In this document: in pieces, positions 34,822 to 46,807 of the stretch
Layout of the letters: each line of letters opens with the position of its first letter
Position numbering within the stretch: the stretch's first letter is position 1
Origin: Siphonodentalium dalli
Lineage: Eukaryota; Mollusca; Scaphopoda; Gadilida; Siphonodentaliidae
Direction: 5' to 3'
Length of the DNA: 64,000 nucleotides
NCBI GenBank assembly: GCA_032622095.1
Contig: CP136066.1
Coordinates: 186,842,716-186,906,715 of the forward strand
The notes under the pieces: model-generated
Database searches by the model: none
Told to the model about the DNA's origin: nothing
The model's input: the letters and a program-made list of their open reading frames with translations, nothing else
Position numbers and translations under genes: made by a program

Positions 34822-35400
34822 AGCTGATTAACCAAGATAGCTAAATTGATTAATCAAGACAGCTAAGTTGATTAATCAAAATAGCTAAGTTGTTTAATCA
34901 AGATAGCCGAAAATTGTTTAATTAAGATAGTTAAGTTGATTAATCAAGATAGCTAATTTGATTAATCAAGAGTGTATGTTGATTAATCACGACAGTACGT
35001 TGATCAATCAAGACAGCATGTTGATTAATCAAGACAGTATGTTGATTAATCAAGACAGTATGTTGATTAATCAAGACAGTATGTTGATTAATCAAGACAG
35101 TATGTTGACCAATCAAGACAATATGTTGATTAATCAAGATAGTATGTTGATTAATCAAGACACTATGTTGATTAATCAAGACAGTATGTTGATCAACCAA
35201 GACAGTATGTTGATTAATCAAGATAGAATGTTTATTAATCAAGACAGTATGTTGATCAATCAAGACAGTATGTTGATTAATCAAGATAGTATATAAATTA
35301 ATCAAGACAGCATGTTGATTAATCAAGACAGTATGTTGGTCAATCAAGACAGTATGTTGATTAATCAAGATAGTAAGTTGATTAATCAAGATAGAAAGTG
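34822..35400. repeat. 21-bp minisatellite with palindromic core (unit B)
   Basis: About 27 units of TTGATTAATCAAGACAGTATG; the same family as 16304-16860. Confidence 0.95.
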
Positions 35401-36134
35401 GTGAGGTGGTTCTACGCTGCCGTAATGTCGGTATAGCCAGGATACACTTGTAGTTCAGGCACATTAGTCGTGAAACGGGAAAGTAAGGAAATAAATCTGG
35501 AAAAGCAGATTTTTATATTATTTAGGCTATAACATCGCGGACACGTCACGAAAAGTCCCCTAAATTCCGAGTTGAGCTTTCTGAGTTACACCTTTTTTCC
35601 CACATAAAAAAACTAACTTTTTTATTTTTCACAATCATGGAAATAATTAGATGCTGTAACAATTTTTCAGCCGAAACATATGCAAAAGACACTCAATATT
35701 GTTCAGTACACAATTCTCGAAACAGAGATACCAATTTAAAGGGGGACTTCGAATGAATTTCGCAGATTTGGATATGAAATAACATAATGACCCCAAAAAA
35801 TTGCGATTTTTCTCATGCAAACTATCGCACTCGATGTTGGATTTCTCGGGCTTCTCAAAACATAGACGCGAGCAATTTGTTTTAAAAACTGCACAAACAT
35901 TACTCCTTCACTATAATATGCAGTATTAGCGACTATTGCTATGGTAAGTGGTCAACACTTGTAAAAACATAACCCTACCCCCTAAACTTTTTCTCATCGA
36001 TCTAGTGACATTTTGCTCTTCTACTAGTCAAAGCGCTTGTTGTAGAAAAGCACCACAATTGTGAAAAAGGCGTCGAACGCATGCAACTTGGTACATAAGT
36101 CCTTTATACGCTACTGCTCACATTCGTATATAGC
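35401..36134. other. Shared 3' spacer of unit B, no gene recognised
   Basis: Near-identical to 16861-17589; no coding signal. Confidence 0.5.
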
Positions 36135-36686
36135 GACATTCGCGGCAGGTCCTTACTTAGCAACGGTTGCTAGGTAACTACCCGACATCGAAGAAATGCA
36201 CATATGACTGATATTATGTGAGTTTTAACAAACTAAACTACGTCGTGTAGCATTTTTATGATGAAAACAATTACAAGTTGTTGTTAGTGTTGACCTGAGT
36301 GACAAATTACCACTTTTCTTACTTAAAAGGGGTGACGGTTGCTAGGGAGACGCCCGCAATCTAAAAATTATATTATGGTAGATTTAACAAACTAAACTAC
36401 ACCAAATTGCATGTTTATGATGCAAACAATAATAATAATAGTTATTGTTAGTGTGGATCTCATAGGAAACAGGCCATATATTTCTTACTTACAATATTGG
36501 TAACTGTTGCTAGGGTAACCGAAATACAAAAATTCACATATGACTTATATTATGGTAGTTTTAACAAACGAAACTACGTCATATAGGATTTTTATGGCGA
36601 AAACAATTATAATATTGTTAATGTGAGTCTAACCAGAATATGGCACACATTTGGTTTTATTATGGGTACAATTATCTGTTATGCTA
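36135..36686 (-). repeat. ~175-bp satellite in reverse orientation (unit B, left of transposon)
   Basis: Inverted monomers as at 17590-18190. The last ~390 bp are copied again, in the opposite direction, at 41132-41517 inside the transposon. Confidence 0.8.
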
Positions 36687-37467
36687 CATTAGTCCAGTGC
36701 ATTTATGAGAAAATAGGGCTAAACCTCAAAATAATTGCAACACAAAAGATTTAGTTTTATTTTGGTTGGGAGCATCATAGAGTATACTCAGCTAAAAATC
36801 AACAAAAATCTGAACATGCGAAATGGCCTTTTTGAGGCAAAAAGTGGCGACAATGATGAAAAATTGGTGAAAAATGGAGATTAACATTTTTTGTTAATAA
36901 CTCTTGATGTAAACATACAATTGTTATATTTTCACAATGATAAACTGTGGTACAATTGTATCCAAGATTTTGTATCATTTTATTCTATAAATATTGATTA
37001 AACTTTCGAAATTTGGGTCAAAAAGTTGAACAATTTGCCAAAATTCAGTGAAAACTGGAAGTCTACAATAACTCTTGATGCAGTTGTAAAATTGTCATAA
37101 CTGGGCTTGAAACTATTGTAATATAGTTATATCCACAATTGTGGGTTTTTTTCATGTTGTTACTACAAGCAAATAATCAAAATATTTAGGGTGAAAAGAT
37201 GTAAAAATGACAAGAAATCAGAGAAAAATGGAATTTCACATTACATGTTTATGCATTCGAAAATTGTCATAGTTGGACTTGGACTGTTGTTAGTCAGTTA
37301 TATATGGGATTTTCCATCAATTTTGGGCCAGGTTGTGGTATCAATGACACTAAGTTGTCCATATCTTGTGGCAAAATAGTGAAAAAAGAGAAAAAATATA
37401 GAAATTCATTAAAAATATAGAATTTTGAAAAAATAATAAGTCTGGATAGATCGTTCTGATTTTCAGT

Positions 37468-38360
37468 CTAGGCCTCCATTTCACTGTTGTCGAAAGGCTG
37501 TGTATTCGAACAGTCAACACCTTGGCATTCCCCACAAGACATAGAACACATAATTCCATGTTTTCGGCATGTGCATCTATTGCTTTTGCAGTCCGTTTTA
37601 CATTTACAACGAATGCTGTTCAGTAGTTCTTTTGGAGCTGGTGATTCCTCACATTTGATAGGATTAAGCCGCCCATCCTTAACCTGCCATCCCCAATCAG
37701 TTGGTTCCAAATTAAGCCCCTTCCAACACTGCACCTGGTGATACACATGCAATGAATGTTGTTTGGTAGCAGATGATGATGGAGGTAAACATGTAGGGTC
37801 AACTACAGAGTTGCTTGACGCAACCTTTGCAACAAATTTCTGGTACCGCAATTCATCCAAACTTGACGCACTAGAGCTATAAAAGGACAGCAATGCCATC
37901 TCACCCGCCGCAACCACTTCGTCCGTACCCATGTGCATGGTATTTAACACCTACACCGATTCTCTAAATGTCACATTCTTCTGAAACCGTGTAATGGCTG
38001 TGCCTTTCCCTATTCCATGAACTCGCGATGTCGCATCACACCCAAGCATGGCGTGTATAACACAAGAAGAGATTTACAGAGATCACCTCCAATAGACTCG
38101 TGCGAGTTATCAATGTCCCAGATTCGGAATTCCTTTCCAAGCTTCTTATTGTCAGCAATGAAAAACACACGATTATACGTTTTAGGGTCGAAGTTATGGA
38201 GTAGCAAGATCAATAAATCCGTGTCAGCACCAATAAGTACTGTGTCAGCGTTTTCGGCAGTCGTGAGTGTCGTTTTAACAATTAAAACATCTGCATCACC
38301 GGGTGCATTTGTGGAAGATGCATTGGTTTGCTTCCAGGTAAGTACTTAGAAGATTGATTC
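37468..38360 (-). pseudogene. Transposon protein, C-terminal half, inverted arm copy
   Basis: Minus-strand copy of the C-terminal half of the gene at 38363-40465. Read from 38360 down it contains the GDADVLIV and GADTDLLILLLH nuclease-like motifs, then FFIADNKKLGKEFRIW (15 residues of which are deleted in the plus-strand copy), a +/-1 frameshift before HAMLGCDTTSR, and the cysteine cluster RCKCKTDCKSNRCTCRKHG near 37540-37620. Further damage: an extra A near 38312 and a stop before 37950. No N-terminal half. A dead copy. Confidence 0.75.
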
Positions 38361-38362
38361 TG

Positions 38363-40465
38363 AGAGAAAAGTTTTATCGAAGGAAACCATGTGATACGGA
38401 GAAGTGACAGGTACTGGGCAGGTCTTTCAACCGACCTTGTGATCAAACAATTGTTAATGAGAAGTGTAAAGTCTACATGAGGTTTGACAAGAGGTAGGGG
38501 AATGACAGAGCAACACAGAACTGTGTGGTTAATGTCATGAATGCCTGCATGCGCTGATGTCAACAACAGAATCCAATCATATAGTGGAATTAGCTACTCT
38601 ACCAGTGATCAACACAAAGACGGAACTGTTGCGAGGCTAGAGAGGGACTCTCACACAAGATGTCACACATTCTCGCCAGAAAGGGATTAAAAGTTGCACT
38701 AATATACAGTTCACACCAACAATGAATCTAGTAGTTGCCAAGGATAATTTTCTGTCAAACTCACAGGATAAGCAGAAATTCATCAATCTGCTAAGTACTT
38801 ACCTGGAAGCAAACCAATGCATCGTCCACCTTGCGCCCGGTGATGCAGACGTCTTAATTGTTAAAACGACAAAGACACAGTTTGCATACTAAATTATTTG
38901 CAAGACAGAAATCCGTTTGATTGCGTGGCCGCTACCGATATCCAAAACATAGCAAATGGGCAAGCTGGACACGACACAGTTAATGTGGATAGATGTAAGA
39001 GTATAGGCACGAAGATCCTTATGAGCATGGGATGGAAAGATGTTATGAGTTATGTATTCAAGCGAACATCCCAAGCAATAATAATGAGTGCTCCGTCTCT
39101 CAAGATCGACAACGACGTTGTACACATCGACCCACAACTCTTGTTTCAGAGGCTTATCACTGTTTCCAAAGGGCTGTTTCCTGACGATTCCACCAAGCCT
39201 GTTTTTAAGTACGAATTATGTACATATCCACCAGCATTGTTTGACTTGAGTGGAGATATGCGACCCGCCAATAAGCCCGCTCTCGCCGATAAGATCTGGA
39301 ATCATGTAGACTCCACGTTGGTAATGCCAGAAAAGAAAGAGGTTGTGATGGATGGCGGTGCGTTACTTCAAAGAATTCCTTGGATCAAGGGTCAAACGTA
39401 CGAAGAAATATGTCATACATATGTGGATTATATTTATAGGATATACCAGCACGCTATCATTGTATTTGATGGTTATGAAGGTGGATTAACAACAAAAGAT
39501 GTCACACATTCTCGCCGGAAAGGGATTAAAAGTTGCACTAATATACAGTTCACACCAACAATGAATCTAGTAGTTGCCAAGGATAATTTTCTGTCAAACT
39601 CTCAGAATAAGCAGAAATTCATCAATCTGCTAAGTACTTACCTGGAACCAAACCAATGCATCGTCCACCATGCACCCGGTGATGCAGATGTCTTAATTGT
39701 TAAAACGACACTCACGACTGCCGAAAACGCTGACACGGTACTTATTGGTGCTGACACGGATTTATTGATCTTGCTTCTTCATAACTTCGACCCTAAAACG
39801 CATAATCGTGTGTTTTTCATTTCTGACAATAAGAAGTCTATTGGAGGTGATCTCTGTAAATCTCTTCTTGTGTTATACACGCCATGCTTGGGTGTGATAC
39901 GACATCGCGAGTTCATGGAATAGGGAAAGGCACAGCCATCACACGGTTTCAGAAGAATGTGACATTTAGAGAATCGGTGAAGGTGTTAAATACCATGCAT
40001 ATGGGTACGGACGAAGTGGTTGCAGCGGGGGAGATGGCATTACTATCCATTTATAGCTCTTGTGCATCAAGTTTGGATGAATTGCGGTACCAGAAATTTG
40101 TTGCAAAGGTTGCGTCAAGCAACTCTGTAGTTGACCCTACATGTTTACCTCCATCATCATCTGCTACCAAACAACATTCATTGCATGTGTATCACCAGGT
40201 GCAGTGTTGGAAGGGGCTTAATTTGGAACCAACTGATTGGGGATGGCAGGTTAAGGATGGGCGGCTTAATCCTATCAAATGTGAGGAACCACCAGCTCCA
40301 AAAGAACTACTGAACAGCATTCGTTGTAAATGTAAAACGGACTGCAAAAGCAAAAGGTGCACATGCCGAAAACATGGAATTATGTGTTCTATGTCTTGTG
40401 GGGAATGCCAAGGTGTTGACTGTTCGAATACACAGCCTTTCGACAACAGTGAAATGGAGGCCTAG
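38363..40465 (+). pseudogene. Transposon-encoded XPG/PIN-like nuclease plus CXC protein, broken
   Basis: Reading segments in order: 38363-38654 (contains RRSDRYWAGLSTDLV and GLTRGRGMTE, two TGA stops), an intruding 216-bp duplicate of 39497-39712 at 38655-38870, then 38871-39923 (LQDRNPFDCVAAT through VFDGYEGG, GDADVLIV, GADTDLLILLLH), then after a frameshift 39884-40465 (HAMLGCDTTSRVHGIGKG and the cluster RCKCKTDCKSKRCTCRKHG with further CxxxCxxC). The acidic residues in VFDGY, GDAD and ADTD are arranged as in XPG/FEN1-like nucleases, and the C-terminal cysteines resemble tesmin/TSO1 CXC modules. It would cut DNA for transposition in an intact element. N-terminus is missing, replaced by the inverted arm. 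Nuclease call is by motif only. Confidence 0.7.
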
Positions 40466-41131
40466 ACTGAAAATCAGAACGATGAATTTCTAATTTTTTT
40501 CTCTTTGTTCACTATTTTGCCACTAGATATGGACAACTTAGTGTCATTGATACCACAACCTGGCCCAAAATTGATGGAAAACCCCATATATAACTGACTG
40601 ACAACAGTCCAAGTCCAACTATGGCAATTTTCACCCTAAAATATATTGATTATTTGCTTGTAGTAACAACATGAAAAAACCTACAATGGTGGATATAACT
40701 ATATAACAATAGTTTCAAGCCCAGTTATGATATTTTTGCAACTGCATCAAGAGTTATTGTAGACTTCCAGTTTTCACTGAATTTTGGCAAATTGTTCAAC
40801 TTTTTGACCCAAATTTCGAAAATTTAATCAATATTTATAGAATAAAATGATACAAAATCTTGGATACAACTGTACCACAGTTTATCATTGTGAAAATATA
40901 ACAATTGTATGTTTACATCAAGAGTTATTGACAAAAAATGTTAATCTCCATTTTTCACCAATTTTTCATCATTGTCGCCACTTTTTGCCTCAAAAAGGCC
41001 ATTTCGCATGTTCAGATTTTTGTTGATTTTTAGCTGAGTATACTCTATGATGCTCCCAAAATAAAACTAAATCTTTTGTGTTGCAATTATTTTGAGGTTT
41101 AGCCCTATTTTCTCATAAATGCACTGGACTA

Positions 41132-41517
41132 ATGTAGCATAACAGATAATTGTACCCATAATAAAACCAAATGTGTGCCATATTCTGGTTAGACTAACAT
41201 TAACAATATTATAATTGTTTTCACCATAAAAATCCTATATGACGTAGTTTCGTTTGTTAAAACTACCATAATATAAGTCATATGTGAATTTTTGTATTTC
41301 GGTTACCCTAGCAACAGTTACCAATATTGTAAGTAAGAAATATATGGCCTGTTTCCTATGAGATCCACACTAACAATACCTATTATTATTATTGTTTGCA
41401 TCATAAACATGCAATTTGGTGTAGTTTAGTTTGTTAAATCTACCATAATATAATTTTTAGATTGCGGGCGTCTCCCTAGCAACCGTCACCCCTTTTAAGT
41501 AAGAAAAGTGGTAATTT
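41132..41517 (+). repeat. Inverted copy of the host flank trapped inside the transposon
   Basis: Starts ATGTAGCATAACAGATAATT, the complement of the host sequence immediately left of the element (36300-36689), including ~175-bp satellite monomers. It shows that the inverted duplication was made after insertion at this locus. Confidence 0.85.
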
Positions 41518-41671
41518 GAAAATTGTGAAAATATAACAATTGTATGTTTACATCAAGAGTTATTAAAAAAAATTGTTAATCTCCATTTTTCACCAATTTT
41601 TCATCATTTTCGCCACTTTTGTCTCAAAAAGGCCATTTCGCATGTTCAGATTTTTGTTGATTTTTAGCTGG

Positions 41672-41731
41672 GTCCATGGTCTACATATATGCACACATGG
41701 CACTGTATGTTGGCCATGGACCCAACCATGT
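41672..41731. repeat. CATGGACC-type repeat fragment within the right terminus
   Basis: GTCCATGGTCTACATATATG...GTTGGCCATGGACCCA interrupts the terminal repeat between TTTTTAGCTGG and TGATGCTCCC. It matches the satellite near 47560-47630, so satellite sequence was captured here. Confidence 0.65.
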
Positions 41732-43379
41732 ATGATGCTCCCAACCAAAATAAAACAAAATCTTTTGTGTTGCAATTATTTTGAGGTAAAATCATAAATG
41801 CACTGGACTACATTGCCAGTTCCGACACTCAGAACGGAGACCATAATTGAGGAGTTTTGCACTAATCGACCAAGCGGGAATTCAACGTGAGTGTTGATAG
41901 TCCAGGAGATATTGGTCGACCTCTGCACCCCCCCCAGGACTTAACTTCACCCCACTAATTTTCTTCCTTAAGGTCTCCTCTAATTTTTTTCACTTGTTAA
42001 CAAGAAAAAAAAGTGGCCGCAGAGACTCCAGACTAGATGGCGTCCACCATGGCGGCCATTCTTTTTAAATGCACCAGGTCTCTTTGATCGCCATTATAGT
42101 AAAGATGATAGCAAATGCGGTCTGGTTTTTCGCTCGATTCGTTATGCTAATATACAACCCTTACAAATTAGCCAACAATCCGACACCAGAATCCAATATG
42201 GCGGCCAAGATGGCCGCCGAAATGTGAAAATATGCTATTTTTCTGACATGTTACCACCTTTCGTTTGTCTCTGTGGGAAAATGTTAGAATTTTTGCATCA
42301 TGTTATACATTTAGCATATAGAGGAGTCATTGGCGAACACATGGGGTCCATAATATGCATTCATTGTGGGATATTTTTGTCCGATATCACGTTTTCCCAA
42401 ATGCCGGTATCATAGGTCAAAGCCTAATCTCCGTTAATAACGCGATGTTATGTTTCGAATCAATGAATGTTGTTGCTATTATAACAACACCCATGCATAT
42501 ATATTTGCAGGAGATACTCGAGATAGGATTCCTCTTATACCTGAGTTGAGGAATATTTATCCAAATCCAAGATGGCGGCCAAAATGGCCACCAGAAATAA
42601 AAAATCTCCGAAAATCGCTGATTTTAACATCAGTGAGCATTATTGTCATGACAACTCCACACCTGCTTGCTATTGTAAGTTGGGAACACTTAGGTGAAGA
42701 ACTTTCCTTGTACCATATCCAAATAAAAGTCCCCCAAATCCAAAATGGCGCCCACAATGGCTGACAGATTTTGAAAAATCACCGAAATTCCCTCATATTC
42801 ACATCATTGGGCATTATTGTCGAGACAACCCCACCCATGCTTACAATTGAGTTGGACATACTGAGGTGAAGTAATTACCTTACATCTCATGCAAGAAATT
42901 GTTTTCCAAATCGAAGATGGCGGCCAAAATGGCGACCGAAAGTTGAAAACAAGTCTACATTACTTTACTTTCTTACGATGGGCGTTATTGTTTCGCGATT
43001 TCTATCCACCATTACATGTTGATATGGAATTATGACATGAAGTATTCATTAGGGTTTGGCAATTGATACTCACAGCCAAGATCGCTGCTAAATTGGCGGC
43101 TAGAAATTGAAAAGAAATCGATATTTTCACATATTAATTTCAACTTTTTGTCATAATATCGGTATGTATGAACGAAACTGTACATAAACCATCTACTAGT
43201 TCAACTTAAAGGTATCAAAACGCATAACATAGCTCCTATCCTTCTGGAAAGATGAAACACCACAATTAATATCGCGATGTGGCATTTCGAAATCCAGTCT
43301 CCACTTAGCGCCGATAATGGCCGTAAGCGTAGGTACGCCGAATAGTTATATCAGAACAATTACCTGATAACAGATTCTG

Positions 43380-44240
43380 ATATGCCACGTCACGTCCATA
43401 ATTATCTGGACCAGCTTCCATGTCTTTGTCTGATAGATCTAGGTCGCTCACACCGACACATGTATGTGTCTCATACCCCATGGGATAACGACATGTACAC
43501 CTGGCGAACCAGTTAGCTAGTCACTTCTGAATAGATGGTTCGTCAACTCACAATCTCAGCGAACGCATTGGCTTATGTGGACAACTTCGACAGTGTTTCG
43601 AATGTTGCTAGCTGTCTCATCCCTTGGACAGATGTCTGTCTGCTAAGGAGAAGACCCTAGTGTACAGACCACCCACACTTCTTGACCATTATCCGAAGCA
43701 AACTGTGTGACGCCCCGCAGTTGTCTCGTCGAATATCTCCCAGCAGAGAAGAACAATGCTCGCGGTGCTAGTTTGTGGACATGCGCCATGATAGTGGGAA
43801 TGAAATGGGCCACTGTATACACCACCCCTACACCTGGTGCATGTTTAAGATATCGAATGTCATGTGTGTCGGTTTTATTTGGTGTGGTAAGATTGTATTT
43901 CCACATCCGTTTCGAAGCCTTTCTGATTCAACTACGTACACTTTTGTCTGGATAATAATATGCTAGCCTCCCTCAAAACAGTCGGATGGACTAAAGGATA
44001 ATGTCTTTATAGCATGAATGTATGCGTGTTTTGTTATCCTCTCTCGGGGTTAGTGTCAGTATGTGGGCGGTATTATTCAAGAAAATGTCAGGAACTGTGG
44101 TGCATTTATTTCACTATGTATTTAAAGTACAATTTACAGTCTCGATGGCAATGGCTGTGGCGGTTGGGGAACGCGACCTTTATGATCATATAGCTTTATA
44201 TATATATAACTTTAGAATATAGTAGTTAATGTCTCATGCA
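43380..44240 (-). pseudogene. Left coding relic of the palindromic transposon, unidentified
   Basis: The minus strand reads protein-like segments (for example DLDLSDKDMEAGPDNYG near 43390-43440) matching, as a diverged inverse copy, 44400-45290. Many frame breaks. I cannot assign a family; by position it should derive from the transposase gene. Confidence 0.35.
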
Positions 44241-45290
44241 GGAAAATGGTCGCATTGGTGATGTTACCAAGAAATCACTTGGTGTACCAACGTTTGTTGA
44301 ACTGAATGCAAGAGCTCATCAACGTAACATTTCTCTGGATGTTCTTCGCGTTGAACATTTCACCCTTTTGTTGATGGCATTTGTACTTTCTTGAACCATA
44401 CCACCCAGCGTGAGTATGACATATCAACCAACTATCAAAGGTATCGCCTTTAAGACTACACCACAGTCTTGGTGGAGCTTATACAGCAGTAGCCAATGGC
44501 ATACTCCTGGTCCAGTTGTTTAAGAACGGCTTCCAAACGGATGGGAACATACAATCTTAGCATACAAGGAAAGCAAAGCCACACATGAGATCCTGTCTGA
44601 ATCCTGTCCAATTTCATTTCCACTATCATGACAAATACCCACAAACTAGCACCGTGTGTATTGTTATCATCTGCTTGAATGTGTTCGGTGAGACGATTGC
44701 TGGACGCTAACAAGCTTGTTCTTATGATCATGTTCAAGGAGTTTGGGTATATTATGCATTATGGTCTTCTAAGCCTTAGCAGAAATGCATCCGTCAAATG
44801 TCGGGCTTTCAACATTCGAAGCCATATACAGAAGTTGTCCGGGTACATCAGTGCATTAGATGAGTATGTGAATTGATGAACCATATATTGAGAAGTGGCT
44901 CTTTGGGAAGATCACCAGGTGTACACGTTGTTATCCCCATTAGGTCACCAAAGCTGACAATACGCAGATAGATAGGTCCTTCTGAAAGCTAGTATACGCA
45001 TCGACCGAATACCTTTATAGTGTATCGCAAAAGATGACGCATATACCCCATATGTAGCATCTGAATTATACCATAAGATATACCACGAATGAAGCTCGCT
45101 AAGAATTCCAAGCTTTCGAAACCAACACGTGAGCTGGACACCGGCATATGTATTGTTTGAAACATTCCGATTAGTGGCACACTCCTACAAAGAAGAGTAG
45201 TGAACTGTTGTTGTGAGTGAGACAGATTAATCTGACGAAGAGACGGAAACGAGTCTAGATAATGCTGAATGTGGCAATTCAGAATAAGCT
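44240..45290 (+). pseudogene. Right coding relic of the palindromic transposon, unidentified
   Basis: The plus strand gives ENGRIGDVTKKSLGVPTF and AHQRNISLDVLRVEHF near 44240-44390. Further on come YHKIYHE, RNQHVSWTPAYVLFETFRL and an acidic tail SDEETETSLDN near 45220-45260, with several stops between. Head-to-head with the left relic about an axis near 44325. Family unknown. Confidence 0.35.
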
Positions 45291-46807
45291 CAGGTACTGT
45301 TGTTTTGATTCTTGGAAGTCATAATATGACTATTCGGCGCACCTATATACGGTTACGGCCAGTATGAGCCCTTAGTGGAGAATGGATTTTGAAATGCCAC
45401 ATTGCGATTGTGGGTTTTCATCCTTCCAAAAGGCTACGACTTACATTGGAACTAATATATGGCTTATATTATGTACCGTTTCGTTTATACAAATCAATAT
45501 TATGACAAAAAGTTGAAATTAGTATGTGATAATATCGGCTACTTTTCAATTTCTGCCCGCCAGTTGGCCACCATATTGACTGTGAGTATCACTTGCCAAA
45601 CCCTAATGAATAATTCATACATATCAACATGTAATGGTGGGTAGAAATCGCGAAACAATAACGCCCATCCTAAGAAAGTAAAGGAATGTAGGCGTGTTTT
45701 CAAATTTCGGTCGCCATTTTGGCCGCCATCTTCGATTTGGAAAACCATTTCTTGCATGAGATGTAAGGTAATTACTTCACCTCAGTATGTCCAACTCAAC
45801 TGTACGCATGGATGGAGTTGTCTCGACAATAATGCCCAATGATGTGAATATGAGGGAATTTCGGTGATTTTTCAAAATCTGTCAGCCATTGTGGGCGCCA
45901 TTTTGGATTTGGGGGACTTTTATTTGGATATGGTACAAGGAAAGTTCTTCGCCTAAGTGTTCCCAACTTACAATAGTAAGCAGGTGTGGAGTTGTCATGA
46001 CAATAATGCTCACTGATGTTAAAATCAGCGATTTTCGGCGATTTTTTATTGCTGGTGGCCATTTTGGCCGCCATCTTGGATTTGGGTGAATATTCCTCAA
46101 CTCATGTATAAGAGAAATCCTAGCTCGAGTATCTCCTGCAAATATATATGCATGGGTGTTGTTATAATAGCAATAACATTCATTGATTCGAAACATAACA
46201 TCGCGTTATTAACGGAGATTAGGCTTTGACCTATGATACCGGCATTTGGGAAAACGTTATATCGGACAAAAATATCCCGCAATGAATGCATATTATGGTC
46301 CCCATGTGTTCGCAAATGACTCCTCTATATGATAAATGTATAACATGATGCAAAAATTCTAACATTTTCCCACAGAGACAAACGAAAGGTGGTAACTTGT
46401 CAGAAAAATAGCATATTTTCACATTTCGGCGGCCATCTTGGCCGCCATATTGGATTCTGGTGTCTGAGTTTTGGCTAATTTGTAAGGGTTGTATATTAGC
46501 ATAACGAATCGAGCGGAAAACAAGACCGCATGTGCTATCATCTTTACTATAATGGCGATCAAAGAGACCTGGTGCATTAAAAAAAAATGGCCGCCATGAT
46601 GGACGCCATCTTGTCTGGAGTCTCTGCGGCCACTTTTTTTTCTTGTTACCAAGTGAAAAAAATTAGAGGAGACCTTAAGGAAGAAAATTAGTGGGGTGAA
46701 GTTAAGTCCTGGGGGGGGGGGGTGCAGAGGTCGACCAATATCTCCTGGACTATGAACAGTTGTTGCTTATATTTAATATGAGGCATGACCACAATAGCTA
46801 TATATAA

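Larger units (their letters stand above)
36690..41810. mobile_element. 5.1-kb DNA transposon, TAGTCCAGTGCA termini, 3-bp CAT target duplication
   Basis: The left terminus TAGTCCAGTGCATTTATGA starts at 36690 after CAT (36687-36689). The right terminus TAAATGCACTGGACTA type ends at 41810 and is followed by CAT (41811-41813). Unit A shows the unfilled site as TTATGCTTCATTGCCAGTTC near 20427, so the 3-bp duplication is direct. Terminal inverted repeats are at least 250 bp. Internally it is a large palindrome: a left arm at 36690-38360 repeats 39650-41131 in inverse, and the inverse copy continues through a third terminus into 386 bp of host flank (41132-41517). The genes inside have an XPG/PIN-like nuclease signature and a CXC cluster. 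From memory, that combination and 3-4 bp target duplications fit the Academ superfamily; this needs a search. Confidence 0.8.
41898..46752. mobile_element. 4.9-kb palindromic DNA transposon, TAGTCCAGGAGATATT termini, 3-bp TGA duplication
   Basis: Starts TAGTCCAGGAGATATTGG after TGA (41895-41897) and ends with the complement at 46752 before TGA (46753-46755). Unit A has the unfilled region near 20515-20540 (GAGTGTTGGACAG...TGTTGTTGCT). The outer ~1.4 kb arms (41898-43340 and 45320-46752) are near-identical inverted repeats; the inner part is still an inverted repeat but strongly diverged. Five subterminal repeats per arm carry ATGGCGGCC-type motifs (42049, 42198, 42572, 42745, 42917 and mirror positions). 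It shares its first eight bases, TAGTCCAG, with the element next door, so the two are likely from the same superfamily. Confidence 0.8.

Noticed and set aside
45889-46196. Mirror reading frames of 66-104 codons in both arms of the palindromic transposon (also 42450-42764)
   Set aside because: They lie in the subterminal ATGGCGGCC repeats and are present on opposite strands only because the arms are inverted copies.
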